A DNA stretch of 38,369 bases from Bacillota bacterium (GTDB lineage: Bacteria > Bacillota > Clostridia > Peptostreptococcales > Anaerovoracaceae), in contig JAAWDW010000162.1 of the NCBI GenBank assembly GCA_022793975.1, forward strand, positions 1-38,369. Reading direction: 5' to 3'. The first letter of the stretch is position 1. The number at the start of each line of letters is the position of its first letter. This document shows, in pieces, positions 6,100 through 14,997 of the stretch. The notes under the pieces are model-generated. The model made no database searches and was not told the origin of the DNA. It saw only the letters and a program-made list of their open reading frames with translations. The position numbers and the translations under genes were made by a program.

Positions 6100-8405
6100 C
6101 TCAGAAGAATCTTTCTGATATAGCAGGCGATGCTAATGAGCAGGCTATCCAGGTAGTAAACGACCTCGGAATTGTTGAAGGTTATACTGACGGAACATTC
6201 AAGTCAGGAAACAACGTAACAAGAGCTGAGTTCGCTGCTATGATTACAAGAGCTCTCGCTATTCCTGAAAGTGCACTTGCTGGTTATACTTCAACTAGCT
6301 TTAAGGATGCAGCAGGATACGGCTGGGCTGTAAAATATCTCGGATTCTGTGAATCAAGAGGTATCATGATCGGAGACGGAAACGGTAATGCAATGCCAGG
6401 AAGAACAGTTACTGTAAATGAAGCAATGACTATGGTACTCAGAGCTGTTGGATACACTAACAATTCATCAGTACTCGTAGGTTCATGGCCTGCAAACTAC
6501 GTTTCACTCGGACAGACACTTGGACTTTATGATGATGTTGCAACAGCAGTAACAATCAACAGAGGTTCGGCTGCACAGGTTATCTACAATGCACTTCCTG
6601 TAGCACTCGTACAGGTTGCTACTGACGGAACTACATCAAAGATCGTTGCAGAAAGAGATGAAGATGACAATCCGATTTACAGAACACTCCTCACTGCAGG
6701 ACTTAACTGCACTCAGGAAAAGGGAGTTATCGACTTCAACGACAATTCTGTAATCGCTCTTGCTGAGTATGTTGGCGCATATGCAAACATATATCGCAAT
6801 TCGGATGATGAAATCGTTGCGGTAGATCCTATCTCAACATTCCTCACTGGTTCGCTTGACGAAGGTGAATTTACAGCTGATGATGTAGACTATAAGTTTG
6901 CAACAGGCAAGGATGCTGTAGATCTTGAAGAGGCAGTTGCAAAGTATACAAATGCTGATTCAGACGGAACTACAACATTAGGCGCTATTACAGACAGCGA
7001 TATCACAATTGCAGTAGATCTTTCCGGAAAGACAATTAAGGAAATCTATTCAGTAGCTGTTTGGACTACAGATAATAAGGCTCTTGCTGATGACGATGTT
7101 CAGGACGAAATCAATGACGACCAGAAGCTCCTCGGTAAGGAATTTGATTTAGATGACGATGATGATATCGACGCTACTTCATACTCACTCCTCGGAGTTA
7201 ACTCGCTCAGTGACATTAAAGAAGACAACGTATTATACGTATATACTCTTGGAAACAAGGACAATGGCAAGATCGTAAAGATTGAAGTTGGTACTGCTAC
7301 TGTTGAAGGTAAGGTAACAAGAAGAGCTGCTGACAAGGATGGTGTTGACGGTTATGTTTACACAATTGACGGCAAGAAGCTTTACCTTGCTAACGAAGAT
7401 GTTGCAGCTCCTGTAGTAGGTGACGAAGGCAAGGCACTTCTCGACTACAATGGCGACATCTATGATTGGGATGTAAATGACAGCAAGTCTGAAAACTACG
7501 CTGTAGTAACAGGCGCAATGAAGGATTATGGCAGAGATAATATGCTCATGCTCCTTGACAAGGAAGGCAATGAAAAGGACTATGTTCTCAAGGATGATGA
7601 TGTAGAAAAGGTTGCTAGCAATGCTGCTGTAGGTGATATCGTTACATTCTCGCTTGATAAGAACGGAAAGATTGATGACCTTGAAATAGCTACAACAAAA
7701 GATGATGTAACAGGTAAGGTTTCTAAGGACGGATCACTTATCGGAAGAACTGTAATTAAGAAGAGCGTTGTTGTATTCGTTCAGGATGATGACGATTATT
7801 CGGTAGGCAAGATTGCAGATATTGATACAGATAAGAGCTTCCAGGCTGGAGACTTAACTGTAGTATACGACGGAAGTGAAGTTGCTGTTATCTTAGTACA
7901 GGACGGCGATACAGGCAACAGTGATGACCAGTATGGTATCATCAAGGTAAATGATATCGCAGGCGAAGATGCTGACGGTGATGATGCTACTCTCTTCGAT
8001 GTAATCGTTGACGGTAAGCTTATGGAAGATGTTGTTACTGAGCTTAACAGCAAGGATGCAGCTGTAACAGGTATGACTGACCAGCTCGTTAAGATCTTTA
8101 TCAACGCTGACGGTGTAATCACTAAGGTAGAAGAACACGGACTTAAAGCAGAAGATAACGAATATGTTGCTGCAAACGATAATATCGTAACAAAGATCAG
8201 CGGAAGAGTTATCACAGTTGCTGCTGATAAGGATGCTGACGGCGAAGCATTCAGAATCGCTGATGACGCAGTTATCTACGTATGGAATACTGATGATGAA
8301 GAATGGCAGGTTAAGACTTCGCTCTCATCACTCAGAAACCTCCACGTATCACTCTATGATACAGATGATGACACAACTGGATTCGATGTTGTAATGGCAT
8401 ACTAA
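6024..8405 (+). CDS. S-layer-like protein with three SLH domains (793 aa)
   Basis: A 23-residue signal peptide (MKKVLSFVLVLTLVLGSFSM, cut after VFA) is followed by three SLH repeats to about residue 190 (GYTDGTFKSGNNVTRAEFAA, GDGNGNAMPGRTVTVNEAMT, GSWPANYVSLGQTLGLYDD). The remaining 600 residues are very rich in Asp and Val and contain repeated beta-strand-like modules, as in self-assembling S-layer proteins. The family of this part is not recognised. Codon use is strongly biased and unlike most neighbours, which signals high expression. It has the strongest promoter, a structured leader, a perfect AGGAGG site at 6009-6014 and its own terminator. A near equal-length paralogue lies opposite at 8493-10866. 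It is probably the main surface-layer protein; this is inferred, not proven. Confidence 0.88.
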   Translation: MKKVLSFVLVLTLVLGSFSMVFAAPAQKNLSDIAGDANEQAIQVVNDLGIVEGYTDGTFKSGNNVTRAEFAAMITRALAIPESALAGYTSTSFKDAAGYGWAVKYLGFCESRGIMIGDGNGNAMPGRTVTVNEAMTMVLRAVGYTNNSSVLVGSWPANYVSLGQTLGLYDDVATAVTINRGSAAQVIYNALPVALVQVATDGTTSKIVAERDEDDNPIYRTLLTAGLNCTQEKGVIDFNDNSVIALAEYVGAYANIYRNSDDEIVAVDPISTFLTGSLDEGEFTADDVDYKFATGKDAVDLEEAVAKYTNADSDGTTTLGAITDSDITIAVDLSGKTIKEIYSVAVWTTDNKALADDDVQDEINDDQKLLGKEFDLDDDDDIDATSYSLLGVNSLSDIKEDNVLYVYTLGNKDNGKIVKIEVGTATVEGKVTRRAADKDGVDGYVYTIDGKKLYLANEDVAAPVVGDEGKALLDYNGDIYDWDVNDSKSENYAVVTGAMKDYGRDNMLMLLDKEGNEKDYVLKDDDVEKVASNAAVGDIVTFSLDKNGKIDDLEIATTKDDVTGKVSKDGSLIGRTVIKKSVVVFVQDDDDYSVGKIADIDTDKSFQAGDLTVVYDGSEVAVILVQDGDTGNSDDQYGIIKVNDIAGEDADGDDATLFDVIVDGKLMEDVVTELNSKDAAVTGMTDQLVKIFINADGVITKVEEHGLKAEDNEYVAANDNIVTKISGRVITVAADKDADGEAFRIADDAVIYVWNTDDEEWQVKTSLSSLRNLHVSLYDTDDDTTGFDVVMAY

Positions 8406-8440
8406 TCTGAGACTTGTAAATCATAATATAACAAACAAAA

Positions 8441-8465
8441 GAAGGCGGATTTCCGCCTTCTTTTT
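8441..8465 (+). terminator. Bidirectional terminator between the convergent S-layer genes
   Basis: GAAGGCGG (8441-8448) and CCGCCTTC (8453-8460) form a perfect stem with loop ATTT. Five T follow on the plus strand, and the A-run before the stem supplies TTTTGTTTG on the minus strand. It can therefore end transcripts from both sides. Confidence 0.9.
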
Positions 8466-8492
8466 ATTTGTCTATACTATTTATAGTACTGA

Positions 8493-10866
8493 TTACTCCC
8501 AAATGAGTATAACGTCAAATCCTTCTACGTCTTCATCAGTCTGGTATGCCTTTATATGGTTATCTTTTTTGATTGCGCTGATAGAAGTTTTTGCAGACCA
8601 TACTTTATCTTTATCGCTCCATACGTAGATAATCACATTATCAGCTAACTGATAAGTTTCACTATTAACGACAAACTGATTGTCACCGTCCTTAGATTCT
8701 ACTGTTGCACCCTTGAAATCCTCAACTTTAATATCTTTGCTGAGTTCATAAGTAACACCAGTTACAATACCATCTGCATTTACTGTGATTTCTGCAATAC
8801 CACTTGCAGTAGTAGTTTCTTTCCAAGTGCTGTACAGATCATTGGCCTTTGCCTTAAGTTCTTTACCCTCGATATATCCTTCAACATACGATACCTTATC
8901 TTTATCTTCGTTAACACTAGTATCTACTGCGTTGACAACTCCGTAAGTAGCTTCACCACTGTCTAACTGATTATCCTTATTAATGAAAATAGCAGCAATC
9001 TTTTTGTCCTTTGTAACTATACTTTCTGCTTCTAATTTTACATCTTTCTGGAAGTTTGTGAGCTTTTCAATTGAATAATCATTATTCTTATCCTTGAAGA
9101 ACACTACAATATTCGAAGCAACCGATTTAGTTCCGATTAGAGTTCCGCTCTTTGATATTCTGCCAAGCTCGGAAGCATCTTCTTCAACAACTATAAATTT
9201 GTTAATTTTACCGCTCTTGTTAAGTGAGTATTCAATAATTGTGTCTGCATCAATTGCAGTACCGCTGATTTCTAATTTAGTGCCATTATCTGATGCATTG
9301 ATATCTTTGTGCGCTTCAGCAATAATTTCTTCTCCTGCAGAAGTAAAGAGCTTAATGCTAATCTTTACGGTATCATCACTGTATCCTGGATCTTTTTTAT
9401 ATCCGAGATATAAAGCATAATTTCCTGCAGCCGCATTGTCTTCATCCCATATAGCGAGTTCGCCTGCGTAGTTAAGATAAGCTGTACCTTCGTCACCCAC
9501 ACCTGGTGCCTTTTTCTGGAAGTTTGCTGTAACGTTATAAGTTTTGCTATCAATTGTAAATTTATCGTTGTCCTTATTAATTCTTGTTACTTGTCCTGTA
9601 ATTGAATCAGTACCAACCGCAATTTTAGTAATTTCGTCATTCTTGTTCAGATAAAGTTCAATAACATTATCTTCCTTGATGTCATTAAGTGATGCAACGC
9701 CGAGGAGTATAAATGAAGTTTCATCAATTTTGTCGTCATCGTCAAGAATGAACTTTTCTCCACAGAGTCTTCATCAAGATCATCTTTTTGGAACTGTACA
9801 GCATCCTCTGCTGTCCATGTAGCGATTGAATAAAGAGTCTTTATAGTTTTACCTGAAAGTTCTACAGCGACTGTAACTGTAGCATTATCATAATTTGCTA
9901 TTGCCCCGCCTGAAACATTGTCTATATCGCCGTTGGCAAATGTTTCGCCGTCATCCGTTACTTCCATGCCTTCTTTGAATTTATACTCCGTGCCATCTAC
10001 ATCAATAATTTTTTTTCAGCGTCTACATCACCTGTAAGGAATGTTGACTTAACTTCTCCAATTGCAACGATTTCATCGTCCTTAGAGTAAGTTACAGCAT
10101 ATGTTCCCTGATAAGGCATGAGGTTGATTGCCGAAGGTTCTTCACCTGTAATTACATAAGCAGCACCTTTCTTGTCTATATCACATCCAAGACCTGAAGT
10201 AAGAAGTGTTCTGTAGATAGTTTCATTACCAAACTTTTCTGCAACAACTTTGTCAGTTTTCCCGTCAGTTGCTACCTGTACGAGTGCTACTGTAAGCACA
10301 TTGTAAACTACCTGTGCGGCACTCTCTCTGTTGATCGTAGTTGCTGCTGCAACATCATCATAAAGTCCGAGTGTCTGTCCGAGTGAAACGTAGTTTGCAG
10401 GCCATGAACCTACAAGTAACGCCGAATTGTTAGTGTATCCAATAGCTCTGAGTACCATAGTCATTGCTTCGTTTACAGTAACTGTTCTTCCTGGCATTGC
10501 ATTACCGTTTCCGTCTCCGATCATGATGCCCTTTGACTGGCAAAATGCGAGGTAAGGAACTGCCCAGCCATATCCCGCTGTATCTTTGAAAGTACTTGTT
10601 GAATATCCGGCAAGTGCACTTTCAGGAATAGCGAGGGCTCTTGTGATCATAGCTGCGAACTCGGCTCTTGTTACATTATTAGCACCCTTGAAAGTGCCGT
10701 CATCGTAACCTGTGATGATTCCGAGATCGTTTACTACCTGGATAGCTTCCTCATTTACGCTTCCTGCAATGTCAGAAAGACCTTTCTGCTCAGGTGCAGC
10801 GAAAACCATTGAGAAGCTACCGAGTACCAGTGTTAATACTAGTACAAATGAAAGTACTTTTTTCAT
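8493..10866 (-). pseudogene. Second S-layer-like gene, frameshifted twice and without a clear promoter
   Basis: This is a paralogue of the S-layer gene at 6024 with nearly the same signal peptide and SLH region and a more divergent C-terminal part. The reading frame breaks twice. An A8 tract (T at 10009-10016) should be A9 to read EKKIIDVDG, but as written the frame stops at 9997. An A4 tract (T at 9754-9757) needs one more A to continue as KKFILDDDD. With both repaired, one frame of 791 residues runs from 10866 to 8493, against 793 in the partner. Homology with the partner's leader ends at 10953; beyond it the partner's strong promoter is absent. It may be a silent cassette, a decaying copy or a sequencing artefact. 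The AGGAGG site and leader hairpin remain intact. Confidence 0.85.
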
Positions 10867-10953
10867 TTCGAGTATCCTCCTAAATTTTTCTTTGGAAGGG
10901 GCCTATTTGTTCTTGCAAACTACCTTCCCCTTCCGAAGATAATTTGACATTAT
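10791..10953 (-). repeat. Inverted repeat, right arm
   Basis: Reverse complement of 5937-6099 with 5 mismatches. It covers the leader, ribosome binding site and signal peptide of the minus-strand paralogue. Sequence outside position 10953 shows no similarity to the promoter region of the plus-strand gene. Confidence 0.9.
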
Positions 10954-11236
10954 TTTATAGTGGCAGGAGAACAAATAAAAATTGTAATTTCTAATAATGT
11001 AGTTCGGCATGGCAGGGCATCTGTGTACATTAAGTAAACTGTAAAGCAGGTACTTAGTAAGTGAAATTTATATGGATGTAATGCTATGTTGAGTGTGTTA
11101 TTAAAAAGTATACATTTTGAACATTGCGAATTTAAAATTAAATACACAAAGAAAGGAGGATATAATTACAAGATACAAAACATCATTATATTAAATAAAT
11201 AATGCAGAACAAATCGAAGAAAGGAATAAGAGAAAA
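10954..11236. other. Intergenic region before the recombinase gene
   Basis: It contains repeat copy A (10992-11106). Near 11154-11160 there is a strong AGGAGG followed by TATAAT but by no ATG in range. A weak promoter for the minus-strand S-layer copy (for example TATAAA around 10954-10960 read on the minus strand) cannot be excluded. No coding sequence was recognised. Confidence 0.5.
10992..11106 (+). repeat. Short MITE-like repeat, copy A
   Basis: About 115 bases with imperfect terminal inverted repeats: the left end TAATAATGTAGTTCGGCATG against the right end, which reads on the minus strand TTTAATAACACACTCAACAT. Positions 11023-11085 align without gaps to 16591-16653 at about 70 percent by hand. 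No coding capacity; it may be a non-autonomous mobile element or a folded RNA. Confidence 0.5.
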
Positions 11237-12349
11237 ATGATGAAAAAAGAGTCTAATGAGAGAAATACGCAAAATTATGAAAAGGAACTGACAGGGTTGT
11301 GCAATTTATATTTGGAATATTGTTATTATGAAAAGCAACTGTCCGAAAACAGTATAAGGTCATACAAGTACGACCTCATAGGGCTTGTACGGTATGCAAA
11401 AAGTTACGTAATGTACGGTAAAAACGCGTTTAATAAGAACGAAAAACCCGGATGTGAAATAAAAATTACGGAAAATGAAAAGTTTGCCGTGCCGAATAGG
11501 CAAAATACAAAAAATCTACAGTATGTGTCTATACAAAAACTTGACAAAGAGTTTTGGTATAAATATATGACGGAGCTTTCTGCTGTAAAAAAAGTTAGAA
11601 CAGTAAAAAGAAAACTAGCCTGCTTTACGGGTTTCTTTTATTTTCTGGAAAATAAGGGAATAATACAGGAGAATCCACTCTGTAAATTCAAACTTAAACT
11701 AAAAGCTGCGGGCAGTGTGCCTGAAACTTTGAGTTTAAAAGAAATAAAACGAATATTTGACATAGCATACCGACTGTCTGCAGATGATGTGACAGGGTTG
11801 ACAATGGAAACCGCTGAAGTTTTGAGATGTCGCGATATTGCGGTACTGGAGCTTTTATTTTCCACAGGACTACGCGTCAGTGAGCTTTGTGCCATTAGTT
11901 TTGCCGCATATGACAGTGGTGATCAAAGCCTGCGCGTACTCGGAAAAGGCGGCAAAGAAAGAACACTTTATCTCGGAAACAGCGGCGTGATAGATGCACT
12001 CGAAAAATATATCGAGTTGAGATTGCGCATAGGTCCGGCAGATTCCGCAAGCGATGCTATATTTCTTAACAGATGGGGGAAACCGCTTTCGTGTCAAGCT
12101 GTACGCGATCTTGTCAAAAAATATTGTAAAGCAGCGGGAATAAGCCGCAATATAACTCCGCATGCGTTTCGTCATACATTTGCTTCACTTCTTCTTGAAG
12201 AAGGGGTGGAACTGCGGTACATACAGGAATTCCTTGGGCACAGCTCCATAACAACAACGCAGATCTATTTACATACGAGTGAAAAAAGAAAGCGCGAGAT
12301 ACTTACAAAAATGCATCCGCGTAAAAAATTAGGCAATATAATTAAATAG
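11237..12349 (+). CDS. Tyrosine recombinase (XerC/D-like) beside the S-layer pair
   Basis: A 370-residue site-specific recombinase. All catalytic residues are present with XerD-like spacing: R213 (TGLRVSE), K237 (LGKGGKER), H309 and R312 (HAFRHTFAS), H335 (LGHSS) and Y344 (TQIYLHTS). The enzyme should cut and rejoin DNA through a 3'-phosphotyrosine. The N-terminal core-binding domain is interrupted by about 45 extra polar residues (roughly 58-102) compared with usual 295-310-residue Xer proteins. That argues against a plain housekeeping dif recombinase and for a specialised one. It starts about 280 bases from the right arm of the S-layer inverted repeat, in the way RecV-type enzymes serve invertible switches in Clostridioides. 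Whether it acts on this locus is inference. The start is ATG at 11237 or 11240. Confidence 0.9.
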   Translation: MMKKESNERNTQNYEKELTGLCNLYLEYCYYEKQLSENSIRSYKYDLIGLVRYAKSYVMYGKNAFNKNEKPGCEIKITENEKFAVPNRQNTKNLQYVSIQKLDKEFWYKYMTELSAVKKVRTVKRKLACFTGFFYFLENKGIIQENPLCKFKLKLKAAGSVPETLSLKEIKRIFDIAYRLSADDVTGLTMETAEVLRCRDIAVLELLFSTGLRVSELCAISFAAYDSGDQSLRVLGKGGKERTLYLGNSGVIDALEKYIELRLRIGPADSASDAIFLNRWGKPLSCQAVRDLVKKYCKAAGISRNITPHAFRHTFASLLLEEGVELRYIQEFLGHSSITTTQIYLHTSEKRKREILTKMHPRKKLGNIIK

Positions 12350-12381
12350 TTGTTTAATCGTTTAATTGTGCGGTATATAAT
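12341..12381 (+). promoter_or_regulatory. Promoter and operator of the metal resistance operon
   Basis: TATAAT (12376-12381) is the -10 box, with TTTAAT (12353-12358) 17 bases upstream as a weak -35. The -35 forms the right half of the inverted repeat ATTAAA-N6-TTTAAT (12341-12358). ArsR/SmtB repressors bind AT-rich inverted repeats over or near the promoter, so this is the probable operator of the gene at 12402. Confidence 0.55.
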
Positions 12382-12401
12382 AACTGTAAGGAGGCGGAGA
12401 T

Positions 12402-12767
12402 ATGGAAAATAAAAAATTACCTCATGATCACGGAACAAATACGCTTGAAATATTTGAAGGTACATTTGAAAACAGGTCATTTGAAGATGCTGCAGACGTT
12501 TTTTCACTTGTGAGCGATAGTACGAGGCTTAAGATATTTTGTCTGCTCTGCCATACTGAAGACTGCGTAATAAATATTGCGGCGGCTGTGCAAATGAGTT
12601 CTCCTGCGGTGTCACATCACTTGCGTGTGCTAAAAAATGCACGTCTTATAAGCAGTAAGAAAGTCGGCAAAGAAGTATATTATACAGTTGCGGATACACG
12701 AGAAGCAGAGCTCCTTCACGCTGCTGTTGATAAAATGATGGAAATACGGGGCTGTGATATAATTTAA
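12402..12767 (+). CDS. ArsR/SmtB-family metal-sensing repressor
   Basis: A 121-residue winged-helix protein. The DNA-reading part is SSPAVSHHLRVLKNA (67-80 region), followed by the wing KKVGKEVYYTV. The family releases the operator on metal binding and normally controls efflux genes, here the HMA protein and P-type ATPase directly downstream. The classic CadC motif ELCVCDLA reads EDCVINIAA, so only C55 of the usual pair is kept; C47 and C50, the N-terminal HDH, or H106 and D110 in the last helix may complete another metal site. The ATPase predicts Zn, Cd or Pb as inducer. AAGGAGG lies eight bases before the ATG. Confidence 0.88.
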   Translation: MENKKLPHDHGTNTLEIFEGTFENRSFEDAADVFSLVSDSTRLKIFCLLCHTEDCVINIAAAVQMSSPAVSHHLRVLKNARLISSKKVGKEVYYTVADTREAELLHAAVDKMMEIRGCDII

Positions 12768-12810
12768 AGGTAAAAGAGGGCAGTCTCTAAATAAAACGGA
12801 GGGTCAAACA

Positions 12811-13026
12811 ATGAAAAAGAATTTTAAACTCGAAAATCTTGATTGTGCCAATTGTGCAGCAAAGATGGAAACAGCTATTAACAAACTTGAAGGCGTGAGT
12901 GCAAATATAAGTTTTATGACATCAAGACTCACACTGGAAGCAGATGATTCGGTATTTGAGGCGGCTGTCGAAGCGGCTCAGAAGGCCATTAATAAAGTAG
13001 AGCCTGATTGCCTGATTGTGAGATAA
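12811..13026 (+). CDS. Free-standing HMA heavy-metal-binding domain
   Basis: A 71-residue protein with the ferredoxin-like HMA fold and the metal-binding CxxC at C12 and C15 (LDCANCAAKME). Such domains usually form the N-terminus of P1B ATPases. Here it is a separate gene 15 bases before the ATPase, which lacks its own HMA domain. It probably delivers metal to the pump or senses metal for it; which of the two cannot be told. GGAGGG precedes the ATG. Confidence 0.88.
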   Translation: MKKNFKLENLDCANCAAKMETAINKLEGVSANISFMTSRLTLEADDSVFEAAVEAAQKAINKVEPDCLIVR

Positions 13027-13041
13027 AGTTGTAAGGGGTAT

Positions 13042-14997
13042 ATGATGAATAAGAAGCAGAAAAAACGACTTGCAGTCATCATTACGGCGCTTGTAATACT
13101 TGCCGCTGCAGCTTTTTGTGAACATTTTACGGAGATTTCATCACTGTATTTAACAGTGCCGTATTTTATTTCATATTTAATAGTAGGTTTTGGAACATTG
13201 GCTAAAGCGATAAAGAATATTTTTCGCGGACAGGTTTTTGATGAAAATTTCCTAATGGCAATTGCTACAGTCGGTGCGATTGCTCTCGGCGAGATGATGG
13301 AAGCAAACGCCGTTATGATATTTTATCAGATAGGAGAATTGTTTGAATCATGTGCGGTAGACAAATCGCGCAGATCAATTTCGGCACTTATGGATATAAG
13401 ACCTGATTATGCTAATGTGCTTAGAGACGGAGAGGAAATAAAAGTTGATCCTTATGATGTAAAAGCGGGAGAAATAATAATAGTAAGACCCGGTGAAAAA
13501 ATTCCTATGGACGGGAGAATCGTAGAAGGTTTGACATCGCTTGATACAGCAGCGCTTACAGGTGAAGCGGAGCCTCGCAGTGCGGAGGCGGGAGATGATG
13601 TCATAAGCGGCTGCATTAATATGACCGGTGTGGTGCGTGTTGAGGTAACAAAAGAGTTTGAAGAATCGACAGTATCAAAAATACTTGATCTTGTTGAAAA
13701 TGCTGCCTCTAAAAAAGCAAATGTTGAGAAATTTATAACTAAATTTGCAGCAGTTTATACTCCGATTGTATGTTTGGCGGCCGCACTGACAGCAATTTTG
13801 CCGCCGCTTGTAGTACCGGGAGAAGTATTTGCAGTGTGGATTTACCGTGCACTTACATTTTTAGTAATTTCGTGCCCGTGTGCCCTCGTTATCTCAATAC
13901 CGCTTTCGTTTTTCGGAGGTGTCGGCGGAGCAAGCAAGCTTGGAATACTTGTAAAAGGCAGCAATTATCTTGAAATTCTTGCGCGCACGGAAACGGTTGT
14001 CACGGATAAAACAGGGACGATCACAACGGGAACTTTTGATGTAGAAGAGATAAAAGCGGAAAGTGTATATACAAGTGAAGAACTCCTGGATTTTGCAGCT
14101 TATTCGGAAAGTTATTCGCATCATCCGATATCACTTTCGATAGTGAATGCTTATGACAAGGAAATAGATTCAACAAGAATAAAGAGTGTAAATGAAATTG
14201 CAGGCAGAGGAGTATGTGCGGAAATTAAGTTGTCTGATGCCGGTAGAATGTCTGAAGGTAAATTGGATAACGCAGAATATAATACTGATACGGCAGACAG
14301 AAGCCAAGACAAAGTGATTACGGTGCATGCCGGAAATGCTAAATTGATGAACGATATAGGTATAAATAATGTACCTGTTTTGGAAAAAACAACAGTATAC
14401 ATTGCTGTAAACAGAAGCTTTGCCGGATATATAACATTTGCGGATAAAATAAAATCTGATGCCGCAGATACCGTAAAGAAGCTTAAACTTTTGGGTGTAA
14501 AAAATGTCGTGATGCTTACCGGTGATAAAAAAGAGACAGCAAATAAAGTTGCCGCGGCGGTCGGAATAGACGAGGTGCGTGCTGAACTTCTGCCTCAGGA
14601 TAAAGTAACTGAGACGGAAAAAATCCTGGCAGGCAAAAATCCTAAAAAAAGCGTTGTCTTTGTCGGAGACGGTATTAATGATGCGCCAGTACTTGCAAGG
14701 GCGGATATTGGCGTTGCTATGGGTGGCCTCGGATCTGATGCGGCTATCGAGGCTGCTGATGTTGTGATTATGACAGATGAGCCGTCAAAACTGGCGGCAG
14801 CAATAGGTATTGCCAAGAAAACTGCGGCAATAGCACGTCAGAATGTGATATTTGCACTTGGTGTGAAATTTGCGGTTCTTGTTCTGGCGGCATTCGGCTA
14901 TGCTCATATGTGGGCTGCGATTTTTGCTGATGTAGGCGTTGCGGTACTCGCAATATTGAATTCGATAAGGGCACTCAATGTTTCCAAGTTTCAATAA
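13042..14997 (+). CDS. P1B-2-type heavy-metal ATPase (Zn/Cd/Pb exporter)
   Basis: A 651-residue pump with all P-type landmarks: TGE at 173-175, the transmembrane metal motif CPC at 278-280 (SCPCALVISIPLS), phosphorylated D322 in DKTGT, HP at 361-362, TGD at 493-495 and GDGINDAP from 542. K609 (GVKFAVLVLAAFGY) and D630 (FADVGVAVLAILN) are the residues that mark Zn/Cd/Pb (ZntA/CadA) pumps rather than copper pumps. About 30 residues (395-425) rich in Asp and Ser look inserted in the nucleotide-binding domain. It is the last gene of the arsR-HMA-ATPase operon. Its last 23 bases overlap, tail to tail, the end of the MocR-type gene. Confidence 0.93.
   Translation: MMNKKQKKRLAVIITALVILAAAAFCEHFTEISSLYLTVPYFISYLIVGFGTLAKAIKNIFRGQVFDENFLMAIATVGAIALGEMMEANAVMIFYQIGELFESCAVDKSRRSISALMDIRPDYANVLRDGEEIKVDPYDVKAGEIIIVRPGEKIPMDGRIVEGLTSLDTAALTGEAEPRSAEAGDDVISGCINMTGVVRVEVTKEFEESTVSKILDLVENAASKKANVEKFITKFAAVYTPIVCLAAALTAILPPLVVPGEVFAVWIYRALTFLVISCPCALVISIPLSFFGGVGGASKLGILVKGSNYLEILARTETVVTDKTGTITTGTFDVEEIKAESVYTSEELLDFAAYSESYSHHPISLSIVNAYDKEIDSTRIKSVNEIAGRGVCAEIKLSDAGRMSEGKLDNAEYNTDTADRSQDKVITVHAGNAKLMNDIGINNVPVLEKTTVYIAVNRSFAGYITFADKIKSDAADTVKKLKLLGVKNVVMLTGDKKETANKVAAAVGIDEVRAELLPQDKVTETEKILAGKNPKKSVVFVGDGINDAPVLARADIGVAMGGLGSDAAIEAADVVIMTDEPSKLAAAIGIAKKTAAIARQNVIFALGVKFAVLVLAAFGYAHMWAAIFADVGVAVLAILNSIRALNVSKFQ

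Noticed and set aside
7796-8215. Minus-strand 139-residue open frame inside the S-layer gene
   Set aside because: Antisense shadow of a strongly codon-biased gene; its Ser/Thr/Leu-rich composition reflects the complement of Asp/Glu/Lys codons.
9094-9420. Plus-strand 108-residue open frame opposite the broken S-layer copy
   Set aside because: Shadow of the paralogue's frame; no ribosome binding site and no recognisable domain.
11154-11190. Strong AGGAGG followed by TATAAT before the recombinase
   Set aside because: No ATG, GTG or TTG in range opens a frame of useful length. Not called as a gene.
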